Assembly: GCF_046297895.1 (NCBI RefSeq)
Contig: NZ_JBKBHC010000007.1
Location: 124,001 to 188,000 of the forward strand
DNA length: 64,000 nt
Source: Ferrovibrio sp046297895
GTDB taxonomy: Bacteria; Pseudomonadota; Alphaproteobacteria; Ferrovibrionales; Ferrovibrionaceae
Direction: 5' to 3'
Positions 10,487-18,606 of this stretch are shown piece by piece (the first letter of the stretch is position 1; each line of letters starts with the position of its first letter). The notes under the pieces were generated by a model that saw only the letters and a list, made by a program, of their open reading frames with translations, did no database searches and had not been told where the DNA came from. Made by a program: the position numbers and the translations under genes.

Positions 10487-10912
10487 TCAGGCTGCCGGCG
10501 GCGGCACCCTGGCGAGTACGGCGGCGGCTTTTTCCTCAAGCTGGTCGCGGCTGACCGGCTTGACCAGGAAGGCACTCACCCCCGCCTGGCGCGCCGCCAG
10601 CACGTAATCGCGCTCGCCATGGCCGGTGATCATGATGATCGGCAGATCGGCCCGGGTCGACCAGCCCGGGCTGCCGGCCCGAACTTTCCGCACCAGTTCC
10701 AGTCCGGTATTGCCCATCATGTTGTAGTCGGTCAGCAGAAGGTTGAACGGCCGCTCGTTCAGCATCTGCAAGGCGTCCTGCACATTGGTCGCCGTCCATA
10801 TCTGGCTGAAACCAATGCTTTTCAGCATGCGCTGCAGCAGGGTGAGCATTTCCGTCTGGTCGTCGACCACCAGGATGCGATAGATGGCGTAAGCCGGCTT
10901 GACGAGCGTCAT
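10487..10912 (-). CDS. CheY-like single-domain response regulator
   Basis: This 141-residue protein consists of one receiver domain. It has the acidic pair in ILVVDDQTEM, the phosphoacceptor in LLLTDYNMMGNTG, the conserved threonine in IIMITGHGERDYVLAA and the lysine in FLVKPVSRDQL. There is no output domain, so it probably acts through protein contacts or as a phosphorelay intermediate. It overlaps the upstream receiver gene by 4 bases. It is the last member of a kinase-receiver-receiver operon. Confidence 0.93.
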   Translation of the reverse strand: MTLVKPAYAIYRILVVDDQTEMLTLLQRMLKSIGFSQIWTATNVQDALQMLNERPFNLLLTDYNMMGNTGLELVRKVRAGSPGWSTRADLPIIMITGHGERDYVLAARQAGVSAFLVKPVSRDQLEEKAAAVLARVPPPAA

Positions 10913-11292
10913 GATCGGGCCTCCGGGCCAATCAGGGCCGCGATCTTGGCCAGCAGGCGCTCGAGGTCGATCGGCTTTGTATCGTAATCGGCGCAGCCGA
11001 CAGCCAGGCAGCGCTCGCGGTCGGTAGCCAGTGCGTGGGCCGTCAGTGCAATCACCGGGATGGCCGCCGTGCGCGGATCGGTTTTCAGGCGGCGGGTGGT
11101 TTCCATGCCGTCGATACCATCCCCCAGGCCGACATCCATCAGGATCAGGTCGGGCATTTCACGCGGGGCGACATCGAGCGCCGCCTCGCCATCGACGGCT
11201 ATGCAGACGGAAAAACCCTGCTTGCGTAGGCGGCGCGACAGCATATCGCGATTCATCTCGTTATCCTCGACCAGCAGCAGTTTCGCAGTCAT
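10909..11292 (-). CDS. CheY/DivK-like single-domain response regulator
   Basis: This 127-residue receiver domain has LLLVEDNEMNRDMLSRRL, the phosphoacceptor in DLILMDVGLGDGIDGMETTRRLK, the threonine in VIALTAHALATDRERCLAVGCADY and the lysine in DTKPIDLERL. The sequence is of the DivK/hybrid-kinase receiver type. It overlaps both the kinase gene (4 bases) and the next receiver gene (4 bases), so the three proteins are made together. It is probably the direct phosphorylation target of the kinase. Confidence 0.93.
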   Translation of the reverse strand: MTAKLLLVEDNEMNRDMLSRRLRKQGFSVCIAVDGEAALDVAPREMPDLILMDVGLGDGIDGMETTRRLKTDPRTAAIPVIALTAHALATDRERCLAVGCADYDTKPIDLERLLAKIAALIGPEARS

Positions 11293-13064
11293 GTCTCCGC
11301 CGAAATCCTGTCCGATGGGGTTTCCAGCCTTGCGGGCATGGTGAATTCGAAGGTCGATCCGGCGCCAATGGTCGAAGTCACGGTTATGTCGCCGCCGAGC
11401 AGGCGCGCAATCTTGCGGCTCAGTGCAAGGCCAAGGCCGGTGCCGCCATAACGCCGTGCTGTGCTGGCATCGCCGCGATCATATTCGTTGAACACCGCAT
11501 CCAGTTTTTCCGGCGTGATGCCGACACCGGTATCGCTGACCTTGATGCTGAGCCAATCCATGCCGTCGCGCTCGAACGAGGCGACGCCGAGGACGACCTT
11601 GCCCTGGCTGGTGAACTTTCCGGCATTGCTGAGCAGGTTGATGACGATCTGTCGCACTTTGGTCACGTCGGTCCACAGCGCCTTGACGCGGGCCGTGTTC
11701 TCGACCGTGAAGCGGTTGCCGTTCTTGGCCATGAGGTTTCGGATCACGGCGGTGACATCGCCCAGCAGGTCGTCCAGCACGACGCGTTCGGACAGCAGCT
11801 CCATCTTGCCGGCTTCGATCTTGGAGAGGTCGAGGATGTCGTTGATCAGGGCCAGGATATGCCGGCCGGACGAGCGGATTTTCTGCAGGTCGGCGACAAA
11901 GTCGCTCTTGCCGTCGTCCTCGGCTTCCTCCAGCAGGATTTCGGAATAACCGATGATGGCATTCAGCGGCGTGCGCAGTTCGTGGCTCATATTGGCGAGG
12001 AAATCGGTCTTGGCATGGGAGGCGCGCTCGGCCTGCTCCTTGGCCTTGGCCAGCGCCTGCTCGATCCGCTTGCGCTCCTCGATGATAACAAAGGCGTTGA
12101 CCCAGCATTGCAGGCCCTTGTGCATGATCGGCCGGCCCGAAATCTGCGCCCAGAATTTGCTGCCCTTGATGTCATAGAGCTGGGCCTCGTACTCGTCATA
12201 TGATTCCATGGCCCTGTGTTTCTTCGTCAGGATGGCGTAATCCTCCGGGTTGACGAAGAAGGGCCGATTGCTGTGCGTTCCGTCGCGCAGGGATTCGGCG
12301 GTGGGGATGCCGAACAGTTCATAGGCGCGCTGGCTGGCATAGATCGGCCGGTCGCCATTGATGAGGACCAGCGCGAAGGGGGCAGCCTCGATGATCTGCC
12401 GCTGCGCCTCGGCGGCTGCTTGCTGGGCCTCGAGCTGTTCGGCCAGCAGGGCCGAGTAGCTTTCCGAGCGTTCGACATATTCAAGGAAATTACGCCAGCT
12501 CAAGCGTTGCACAAAGAGGAAGGCACCGCACATCGTGGCCGAGGCCAGTCCCAGGGCGTAGCTCTCCGTCCGGTCGAACAGGATCACGCTGAGCAGCAGC
12601 GCAAACAGGATCTGGCCGGCATAGAGCAGGCAGGCCAGCGGCACATAGGAGATCGAGGCGGCGGCGCCGATCACCAGCACAGACATCATGGCGCCATGCA
12701 GAGTCTGTTGGGTGGCATTCATCTGCGGAAACATCAGCAGCGTGGCAATCGCCCAGCACAGGCCGAGCAGGGCGGAATGAATGCTGGCGCTGCGGATGCG
12801 GCGCTGGCTGACTGTGGTTGGCGGCGGCGCGCCTTTCAGTCGCCACCAGGCCAGAAACAGCGGCACCAGCAGCAGCCCTTCGGTGGCCAGGGGAAGATAG
12901 GCCCAGCTGTCGAGCGCAACGCGCGGCGCGTTGAACGCGACCAGGGCGATGATGGTGAGATTGCCGAAAATCGGAAACGGCATCATCCGCACCAGATGGA
13001 CGCCCTGATGGACCCGAATCCGGTCGGCGTATTTTTCCAGCGTGGAGTTCCCCAGCTGCGCCAT
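11289..13064 (-). CDS. Membrane PAS-domain sensor histidine kinase
   Basis: The 591-residue kinase starts with about six membrane-spanning segments (residues about 30-190), followed by a coiled-coil-like stretch (LLAEQLEAQQAAAEAQRQ). Next are a PAS domain (APFALVLINGDRPIYASQRAYELFG, about 220-330), a second coiled coil, a HisKA domain with the phosphorylated histidine in FLANMSHELRTPLNAIIGY, and an HATPase domain (INLLSNAGKFT, DTGVGI, GGTGLGLALS). It has no receiver of its own; two receiver proteins are encoded directly downstream with 4-base overlaps. The frame is open upstream to 13760, but that part lies over the mnmG promoter and gene. The ATG at 13064 is the best candidate, a GTG at 13088 being possible. 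Confidence 0.9.
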   Translation of the reverse strand: MAQLGNSTLEKYADRIRVHQGVHLVRMMPFPIFGNLTIIALVAFNAPRVALDSWAYLPLATEGLLLVPLFLAWWRLKGAPPPTTVSQRRIRSASIHSALLGLCWAIATLLMFPQMNATQQTLHGAMMSVLVIGAAASISYVPLACLLYAGQILFALLLSVILFDRTESYALGLASATMCGAFLFVQRLSWRNFLEYVERSESYSALLAEQLEAQQAAAEAQRQIIEAAPFALVLINGDRPIYASQRAYELFGIPTAESLRDGTHSNRPFFVNPEDYAILTKKHRAMESYDEYEAQLYDIKGSKFWAQISGRPIMHKGLQCWVNAFVIIEERKRIEQALAKAKEQAERASHAKTDFLANMSHELRTPLNAIIGYSEILLEEAEDDGKSDFVADLQKIRSSGRHILALINDILDLSKIEAGKMELLSERVVLDDLLGDVTAVIRNLMAKNGNRFTVENTARVKALWTDVTKVRQIVINLLSNAGKFTSQGKVVLGVASFERDGMDWLSIKVSDTGVGITPEKLDAVFNEYDRGDASTARRYGGTGLGLALSRKIARLLGGDITVTSTIGAGSTFEFTMPARLETPSDRISAET

Positions 13065-13238
13065 GGCCCTGCCCGTTGCGCAATGCACGTTTCCCGCGCG
13101 GTTAAGGGAGGACGATAATTTTTGCGCGAAGCGGGGACAATCTGGGTAATGGCCGTATTTTGTTTCCACCTGCGGTGGGGCTGGAAATTTTGCCTTGATG
13201 ATTTCGAACAAACAAGGTACATATGGACTATAGCCGGG

Positions 13239-13254
13239 TGTTTCACGTGAAACA
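13239..13254. promoter_or_regulatory. parS centromere-like site 1
   Basis: The 16-base palindrome TGTTTCACGTGAAACA is a perfect match to the parS sequence bound by chromosomal ParB proteins. It lies in the gap between the kinase and mnmG, about 3.7 kb from parB. ParB loads here as a CTP-dependent clamp and ParA moves the complex to segregate the origin region. Confidence 0.95.
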
Positions 13255-13284
13255 GCCGATTTCCCTCCAGTATCCCCTCTGGGG

Positions 13285-13300
13285 TGTTTCACGTGAAACA
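13285..13300. promoter_or_regulatory. parS centromere-like site 2
   Basis: A second perfect copy of TGTTTCACGTGAAACA lies 46 bases after the first. Here the symmetry extends outward (GGGG before, CCCC after), which makes the palindrome 24 bases. It sits about 90 bases before the mnmG start, so ParB binding could also affect transcription of mnmG. Confidence 0.95.
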
Positions 13301-13389
13301 CCCCCTTTTTCCCGTGGCCCGATGCTCTCTGGTCCCTTGGCCGCGATTCCTTTTGACGGCCCCGGCCACCTGACCTATACCCCCGCGCC

Positions 13390-15282
13390 ATGAGCGGTTC
13401 TTTTGATGTCTCAAGATCATTCGATGTGATCGTGATCGGCGGCGGCCATGCCGGCTGCGAGGCGGCTGCAGCATCTGCGCGGCTCGGCGCGCGCACCCTG
13501 CTGCTGACCCACAAGATCGAGACGATCGGCGAGATGTCGTGCAACCCGGCCATCGGCGGCCTGGCCAAGGGCCATCTGGTGCGCGAGATCGATGCGCTGG
13601 ACGGCGTGATGGGCCGGGTGATCGATGCCGCCGGCATCCAGTTCCGCATGCTCAACAAATCCAAGGGCCCCGCGGTGCGTGGCCCGCGCAGCCAGGCCGA
13701 CCGCAAGCTGTATCGCCAGGCCATGCAGGCCGTGCTGATGGAGCAGGCCAATCTCACCATTCATGCGGCCTCGGCGGAGGATATCCGCATCGAGCATGGC
13801 GAGGTGAAGGGCGTGCTGGCCAGCGACGGCAGCTTCTTCGCCGCGCCCAGGGTGATCCTCACCACCGGCACCTTCCTGCGGGGCCTCATCCATATTGGCG
13901 AAGAGAAGATTCCGGCCGGCCGAGTGGGCGAGGCGCCGTCGCTTGGCCTCTCAAAAACCCTTGAAAAATGCGGCTTTTCGCTGGGTCGGTTAAAAACCGG
14001 CACGCCGCCGCGGCTGGATGGCAAAAGCATCGACTGGGCGTCTCTGGAGATGCAGGGCGCCGATGATCCGCCGGTGCCGTTCAGCTTCCTGACCGAGCGC
14101 ATCACCACGCCGCAGATCGAATGCGGCGTCACCTATACCTCGCCCGCAGGCCATGCGCTGATCCGCGACAACCTGCATCGTGCGCCGATGTATTCTGGCC
14201 AGATCGAAAGCACCGGCCCGCGCTATTGCCCGTCCATCGAGGACAAGGTGGTACGCTTCGCCGAACGCGAGCGGCACCAGATCTTCCTGGAGCCGGAAGG
14301 GCTGGACGACGACACCGTCTATCCCAACGGAATCTCCACCTCGCTGCCGCGCGACGTGCAGACCGGACTGCTGAAGACCATTCCGGGCCTGGAAAACGCC
14401 GTCATGCTGCGGCCGGGCTATGCCATCGAGTATGATTTCGTTGATCCACGTGAATTGAAGCCGACTTTGGAGACCAAGCGGCAGCCCGGCCTGTATCTGG
14501 CCGGCCAGATCAACGGCACCACCGGCTATGAGGAAGCTGCCGCCCAGGGGCTGATTGCCGGCCTGAATGCCGCGCTTGCGGCCGGAGGAGGGCGGTCCTT
14601 TGTTCTGGATCGCGCCGATGCCTATATCGGCGTGCTGATCGACGATCTGGTCAGCCTCGGCACCCGCGAGCCCTACCGCATGTTCACCAGCCGGGCGGAA
14701 TACCGCCTGAGCCTGCGCGCCGACAATGCCGACCAGCGCCTCACCCCGCTGGGGCTGGCGGTCGGCTGCATTGGTGTTTCCCGTGAAACAGCCTGGAAAA
14801 CCAAGGAAAAAGCTCTCGCTGAGGCCCGCGCGCTGGTCCGCGCCCTGAAACTCACCCCGCCCGAACTGGTCAGGCGCGGCCTGAACGTGAACCAGGACGG
14901 CCAGATCCGCTCGGCCGCCACCCTGCTGGGCTACCCCGACATGACCGTGGCCCGGCTGGCCGAAATCTGGCCCGAACTGCATGGCCTGCGCCCTGACGTG
15001 GTCGAGCAGCTGGAGATCGACGGGCGGTATGCCGGCTACATGGAGCGGCAGGAGGCCGATATCCTGGCCTTCCGCAAGGACGAGGGCCTGGTGCTGCCCG
15101 AGGGGCTGGATTACGACGCCATCGGCGGCCTCTCCAACGAGGTGCGGACCAAGCTGAAGCAGCACCGGCCGGCCACCCTGGGCCAGGCCGCCCGCATCTC
15201 AGGCGTCACCCCGGCAGCGCTTTCGGCCCTGCTGGGCTATGTCAAAAAAGCCCGCCGGCAGGGCATCGAAGCCGCCGAATAG
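13390..15282 (+). CDS. mnmG: tRNA uridine-5-carboxymethylaminomethyl(34) synthesis enzyme MnmG
   Basis: MnmG (GidA) is the FAD- and NADH-binding partner of MnmE in wobble-uridine modification. The 630-residue protein has the FAD-binding GGGHAGCEAA at the N-terminus, the signature GPRSQADRKLYRQAMQ, the MnmG motif GQINGTTGYEEAAAQGL, and a C-terminal GidA-associated domain (LSALLGYVKK). Length is normal for the family. It begins the classic mnmG-rsmG-parA-parB order. A near-perfect parS copy lies inside the gene at 14775-14790. The ATG at 13390 gives the standard start a few residues before DVIVIGGGHAG. Confidence 0.98.
   Translation: MSGSFDVSRSFDVIVIGGGHAGCEAAAASARLGARTLLLTHKIETIGEMSCNPAIGGLAKGHLVREIDALDGVMGRVIDAAGIQFRMLNKSKGPAVRGPRSQADRKLYRQAMQAVLMEQANLTIHAASAEDIRIEHGEVKGVLASDGSFFAAPRVILTTGTFLRGLIHIGEEKIPAGRVGEAPSLGLSKTLEKCGFSLGRLKTGTPPRLDGKSIDWASLEMQGADDPPVPFSFLTERITTPQIECGVTYTSPAGHALIRDNLHRAPMYSGQIESTGPRYCPSIEDKVVRFAERERHQIFLEPEGLDDDTVYPNGISTSLPRDVQTGLLKTIPGLENAVMLRPGYAIEYDFVDPRELKPTLETKRQPGLYLAGQINGTTGYEEAAAQGLIAGLNAALAAGGGRSFVLDRADAYIGVLIDDLVSLGTREPYRMFTSRAEYRLSLRADNADQRLTPLGLAVGCIGVSRETAWKTKEKALAEARALVRALKLTPPELVRRGLNVNQDGQIRSAATLLGYPDMTVARLAEIWPELHGLRPDVVEQLEIDGRYAGYMERQEADILAFRKDEGLVLPEGLDYDAIGGLSNEVRTKLKQHRPATLGQAARISGVTPAALSALLGYVKKARRQGIEAAE
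14775..14790. promoter_or_regulatory. parS-like site 3 (one mismatch), inside mnmG
   Basis: TGTTTCCCGTGAAACA differs from the parS consensus at one position (A to C in the centre). It lies within the mnmG coding sequence, where it encodes part of GVSRET. Intragenic parS copies are known in several bacteria. Binding strength relative to the two perfect sites is unknown. Confidence 0.65.
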
Positions 15283-15318
15283 CGGTTTTCCGCCATTTTC
15301 ATTTTTTCGTCGGCCGGC

Positions 15319-15334
15319 TTTTCCACGGGAAACA
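15319..15334. promoter_or_regulatory. Degenerate parS-like palindrome before rsmG
   Basis: TTTTCCACGGGAAACA keeps the outer symmetry and the central ACG but has three mismatches to parS. It lies in the gap between mnmG and rsmG. It may be a decayed site or chance; it is listed because of its position in the parS cluster. Confidence 0.3.
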
Positions 15335-15370
15335 CCTGACAATGTCGCCGCCATGCGCCATAACCCGGCC

Positions 15371-16009
15371 ATGACCCCGCAGGAGTTTCAGGCCGCCACC
15401 GGCTGCAGCGACCAGGCCCTTGAACGCCTGACCATCTACGCCGCGCTGGTCGCCAAATGGCAGAAGGCCATCAACCTGGTGGCGCCCAACACCCTGCCGC
15501 AGCTCTGGGAGCGGCATTTCCTCGATTCCGCCCAGCTTCTGCCCCTGGCGCCCGAAGGCACCAGCCGCTGGCTCGATCTCGGCTCGGGCGGCGGCTTCCC
15601 CGGCCTGGTGATCGCCGCTTTAGGCATTGAAACCGTGCATCTGGTGGAAAGCGACCAGCGCAAGGCCACCTTCCTGCGCGAGGCTGCGCGGGCCATGGTC
15701 CTGGGCGCCCATGTCACGGTTCACATGAAACGCATCGAGGCGGTGGAACCTGAAGCCCTGCATGCCGCCATGGGCGGCGCGCCGCAGGTGATCTCTGCCC
15801 GCGCGCTGGCATCGCTGAAAGAGCTGATCCCGCTGGCCCATCGCCTGGCCGGGCCCGATACGGTTTATCTGTTTCCCAAGGGCCGGCAGGCCGGGGATGA
15901 ATTGACCGAGGCCCGGCGATATTGGACAATTCAGGCGCTTGACCTGCTGCCGAGCCAGACCGAGGCGCAGGCGCGCATTGTGCGGATGAGGGGGCTCGAA
16001 GCCGCGTGA
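15371..16009 (+). CDS. rsmG: 16S rRNA (guanine(527)-N(7))-methyltransferase RsmG
   Basis: RsmG (GidB) uses S-adenosylmethionine to methylate G527 of 16S rRNA. The 212-residue protein has the family sequence LVAKWQKAINLVAPNTLPQLWERHFLDS, the SAM-binding motif WLDLGSGGGFPGLVIA, and VISARALASLKEL. Two in-frame ATGs exist, at 15353 and 15371; 15371 starts at MTPQEF, which best fits the family's usual beginning. The stop overlaps the GTG start of parA (GTGA), so the two are translationally coupled. Confidence 0.95.
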   Translation: MTPQEFQAATGCSDQALERLTIYAALVAKWQKAINLVAPNTLPQLWERHFLDSAQLLPLAPEGTSRWLDLGSGGGFPGLVIAALGIETVHLVESDQRKATFLREAARAMVLGAHVTVHMKRIEAVEPEALHAAMGGAPQVISARALASLKELIPLAHRLAGPDTVYLFPKGRQAGDELTEARRYWTIQALDLLPSQTEAQARIVRMRGLEAA

Positions 16010-16836
16010 CCAGTACAGAACAGGAACATACGGCCGGCAATCCTAACCTGCGCATGGGCCGCGTGCTGGCGGTGGCCAACCAGAAGGGCGGCGTGGGCAA
16101 GACCACCACGGCCATCAATCTGGCTACCGCGCTGGCTGCCGTGGGCGAACGCGTGCTGCTGATCGACAGCGATCCGCAGGGCAACGCCTCGACCGGCCTT
16201 GGCCTGACGCATGACGAGCGTGAACCCGGCACTTACGAGCTGCTGATGGGCGCGGCCGAGCTGGACGAGGTGATCCGGCCCACCAAGGTGCCCAACCTGA
16301 TGATCGTGCCGGCCAATGTGGAGCTGGCCGGTGCCGAGCTTGAGATGATGGATCTCGACCGTCGCCAGCATCGCCTGAAGGATGCCATCGAGGGCCGCGT
16401 GGGCGGTTTCGACCATGTGCTGATCGACTGCCCGCCATCGCTCACCTTGCTCACCGTGAATGCCATGGTGGCGGCCGATGCCGTGCTGGTGCCGCTGCAA
16501 TGCGAGTTCTTCGCGCTGGAAGGCCTGGGCCAGTTGCTGCGCACGGTCGAGCGCATCCGCGGCACGCTGAACCCGACGCTGGATGTGCAGGGCGTGGTGC
16601 TCACCATGTTCGACAAGCGCAACAACCTGTCCGATCAGGTCGCAGCCGACGTGCGCGGCTTCCTCGGCGACAAGGTCTACGAGACGGTGATTCCACGCAA
16701 CGTACGCATCTCGGAGGCGCCCAGCCATGGCGTGCCAGCCCTGATCTACGATCACCGCGCGCCGGGCAGCACCGCCTACATGGCGCTGGCCCGCGAGGTG
16801 ATCAAACGCGAGCAGGCCCTGCGGTCGGCGGCGTAG
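16006..16836 (+). CDS. parA: Chromosome-partitioning ATPase ParA (Soj)
   Basis: This 276-residue Walker-type ATPase drives segregation of the origin region. The deviant Walker A motif KGGVGKTT is at residues 27-34, Walker A' and B regions are seen in LLIDSDPQGNAS and VLIDCPPSLTLLT, and the C-terminus is typical of chromosomal ParA (NVRISEAPSHGVPALIYDHRAPGSTAYMALA). The start is a GTG overlapping the rsmG stop. parB follows after a 112-base gap that holds a palindromic repeat. Confidence 0.97.
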   Translation: MTSTEQEHTAGNPNLRMGRVLAVANQKGGVGKTTTAINLATALAAVGERVLLIDSDPQGNASTGLGLTHDEREPGTYELLMGAAELDEVIRPTKVPNLMIVPANVELAGAELEMMDLDRRQHRLKDAIEGRVGGFDHVLIDCPPSLTLLTVNAMVAADAVLVPLQCEFFALEGLGQLLRTVERIRGTLNPTLDVQGVVLTMFDKRNNLSDQVAADVRGFLGDKVYETVIPRNVRISEAPSHGVPALIYDHRAPGSTAYMALAREVIKREQALRSAA

Positions 16837-16847
16837 TTTTTTGTTTT

Positions 16848-16925
16848 CGTCATGCCGGGCGTTCGACCCGGCATCCCATTATTCAAATGGGATCCCGGTT
16901 CGCGCTGCGCTTGGCCGGGATGACC
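16848..16925. repeat. Dispersed palindromic intergenic element, copy 2
   Basis: This element has the same two-arm layout as the copy at 4979. It starts CGTCATGCCGGG and closes with CCCGGCATCCCATT; the second arm is AATGGGATCCCGG with GGCCGGGATGACC. The inner ATCCCATT and AATGGGAT pair with each other. It fills the parA-parB gap and ends 23 bases before the parB start, so its RNA hairpins may influence parB translation or the parA:parB ratio. Confidence 0.7.
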
Positions 16926-16948
16926 GGTCAGGAAGGTATTGAGTAGAG

Positions 16949-17884
16949 ATGATCGACGATCCGAAACGCCGCGGTCTGGGCCGTGGCCTTGCCGCCCTGA
17001 TGGGCGAGACGCCGGGCAAGGATGGCGAGGCGGCGGCCGCGCCGCGTGGCCTGCGCGAAATTCCCATCGAGCAGCTCAAGCCCAACCCCTACCAGCCGCG
17101 CAAGACCTTTGTGCGCGAGCAGCTCGAAGAGCTGGCCCAGTCGATCAAGGAAAAGGGCGTGCTGCAGCCCCTGCTGGTGCGCAAGTCGGCCACGCCGGGC
17201 AATTACGAGATCATCGCCGGCGAACGCCGCTGGCGCGCCGCCCAGATCGCCAAGCTGCATACCCTGCCCGCGGTGGTGAAGGAGATTTCCGACCGCGACG
17301 CGCTGGAAATCGGCCTGATCGAGAATTTGCAGCGCGAGGACCTGAACGCGGTCGAAGAGGCCGGCGCTTTCCTCAAGCTCACCGACGAATTCGGCTACTC
17401 GGCCGAACAGATCGCCCAGGTGATCGGCAAGAGCCGCAGCCATGTCGCCAATATCATGCGCCTGCTGCAACTGCCCCGGCCGGTGGTACAGATGATCACC
17501 GAGGGCAAACTCTCCGCCGGCCAGGCCCGCCCGCTGATCGGGCATCCGCTGGCCGAGCAGCTTGCCCAGCGCATCGTCGAGGGCAGCCTCTCCGTGCGCG
17601 AGGTCGAGAAGCTGGTCGCCGTGGGCAAGGCGGTGGCCGCCGGCCCGAGCGGCAAGAAGCCCGGCCGCCCGCCGTCATCCTCGGCGGCGAAGAAGCCGGG
17701 CGACGAACCGACCGCGAAAAAGGACGCCGACACGCTGGCGTTTGAGCGCGGCCTGGCCGCCGCGCTGGGGCTGAAGGTGGAAGTGGAAGGCGAACCCGGC
17801 AACCCGGAAGCCGGCCGCCTGATCGTCCATTACCGCCGCCTGGAACAGCTCGACGAACTGGCGAAGAAACTCAGCCGGCGGTGA
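16949..17884 (+). CDS. parB: Chromosome-partitioning protein ParB (Spo0J)
   Basis: ParB is a CTP-dependent DNA clamp that loads at parS. The 311-residue protein has an N-terminal ParB/Srx domain with the CTP-binding motif GERRWRAAQIAKL, the segment IGLIENLQREDLNAVEEA, the helix-turn-helix FGYSAEQIAQVIGKSRSHVANIMRLLQLP, a proline/lysine-rich linker, and a C-terminal dimerisation domain ending LDELAKKLSRR. The predicted target sites lie at 13239 and 13285. The usual neighbour after parB is displaced here by an AT-richer darTG insert. Confidence 0.97.
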   Translation: MIDDPKRRGLGRGLAALMGETPGKDGEAAAAPRGLREIPIEQLKPNPYQPRKTFVREQLEELAQSIKEKGVLQPLLVRKSATPGNYEIIAGERRWRAAQIAKLHTLPAVVKEISDRDALEIGLIENLQREDLNAVEEAGAFLKLTDEFGYSAEQIAQVIGKSRSHVANIMRLLQLPRPVVQMITEGKLSAGQARPLIGHPLAEQLAQRIVEGSLSVREVEKLVAVGKAVAAGPSGKKPGRPPSSSAAKKPGDEPTAKKDADTLAFERGLAAALGLKVEVEGEPGNPEAGRLIVHYRRLEQLDELAKKLSRR

Positions 17885-17892
17885 TGAAATAT

Positions 17893-17911
17893 CTGATTCA
17901 CGAGGAATCAG
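17893..17911. promoter_or_regulatory. Inverted repeat between parB and darT
   Basis: CTGATTC and GAATCAG form a perfect 7-base inverted repeat around a 5-base spacer, 9 bases after the parB stop. No T-run follows, so it is a weak terminator at best and may be an operator for the darTG operon. The nearby ACTTAAGT palindrome (about 17921) is also AT-rich and could be part of the promoter. Confidence 0.4.
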
Positions 17912-17956
17912 GTGCGTGTTACTTAAGTTAAGTCCGCATCTATATTAGAGCTGATC

Positions 17957-18595
17957 ATGCCGCCCCCGGCTCAGCCAAAGATTTATCATATTGTGCATGT
18001 TGATAAGCTCTCTTCGATAATTGGAGAGGGAGCCCTTCTTTGCGACAGCAGTGTGATTAATCGGAAGCTAGGGGGAACTACCATTGGCATGGGCAGTATC
18101 AAACAGAGGCGCTTAGGTTTACCTGTCCATTGCCATCCGGGCCTAAACGTTGGGGATTTTGTTCCATTCTACTTTTGTTCTAGATCAATCATGTTGTATG
18201 TGATATATAAAGCAAATCACCCCGAATTGGCGTACCAGGGAGGACAGGCGCCAATCATGCATCTGGAAGCAGATCTGGGGACAGTAGTCGACTGGGCAAA
18301 TAAGCACGGTCGGCGATGGGCCTTCTCGACCATAAACGCAGCCAACGCTGCAGCCGAGTTTAGGAAAAACTTAGGCCAACTCGGTGAAATAAATTGGGAT
18401 GCGGTGGCAGAGCAAAAATGGACGGCTTGCCGAGACGAGAAGCAAGCTGAGTTTTTGCTGCACGAGAGTTTTCCATGGGAATTAGTCGAGCGTATCGGGG
18501 TGTGCTCAAGGCAGACCTATGACCAAGTTCTTGGGGGATTAAACGGAGCAGCACATCGGCCAAAGGTCGAGCTAAAACCTGATTGGTATTATTGA
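17957..18595 (+). CDS. darT: DarT-family DNA ADP-ribosyltransferase toxin (DUF4433)
   Basis: DarT transfers ADP-ribose from NAD to a thymidine base in single-stranded DNA and blocks replication. The 212-residue protein matches the DUF4433 family: IYHIVHVDKLSSII at the N-terminus, a conserved arginine at R51, HPGLNVGDFVPFYFCSRSIMLYV (60-82), and the motif KQAEFLLHESFPWELVERIGV with the likely catalytic glutamate at E165. Both key residues are present, so the toxin looks intact. The gene is visibly AT-richer than its neighbours (24 G/C in the 60 bases 18181-18240), which suggests transfer. darG starts 11 bases downstream. Confidence 0.93.
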   Translation: MPPPAQPKIYHIVHVDKLSSIIGEGALLCDSSVINRKLGGTTIGMGSIKQRRLGLPVHCHPGLNVGDFVPFYFCSRSIMLYVIYKANHPELAYQGGQAPIMHLEADLGTVVDWANKHGRRWAFSTINAANAAAEFRKNLGQLGEINWDAVAEQKWTACRDEKQAEFLLHESFPWELVERIGVCSRQTYDQVLGGLNGAAHRPKVELKPDWYY

Positions 18596-18606
18596 GGGGT
18601 GTCAGC

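Noticed and set aside
13065..13389. Replication origin in the gap before mnmG
   Set aside because: The gap holds parS sites but no TTATCCACA-type DnaA boxes and no marked AT-rich unwinding region.
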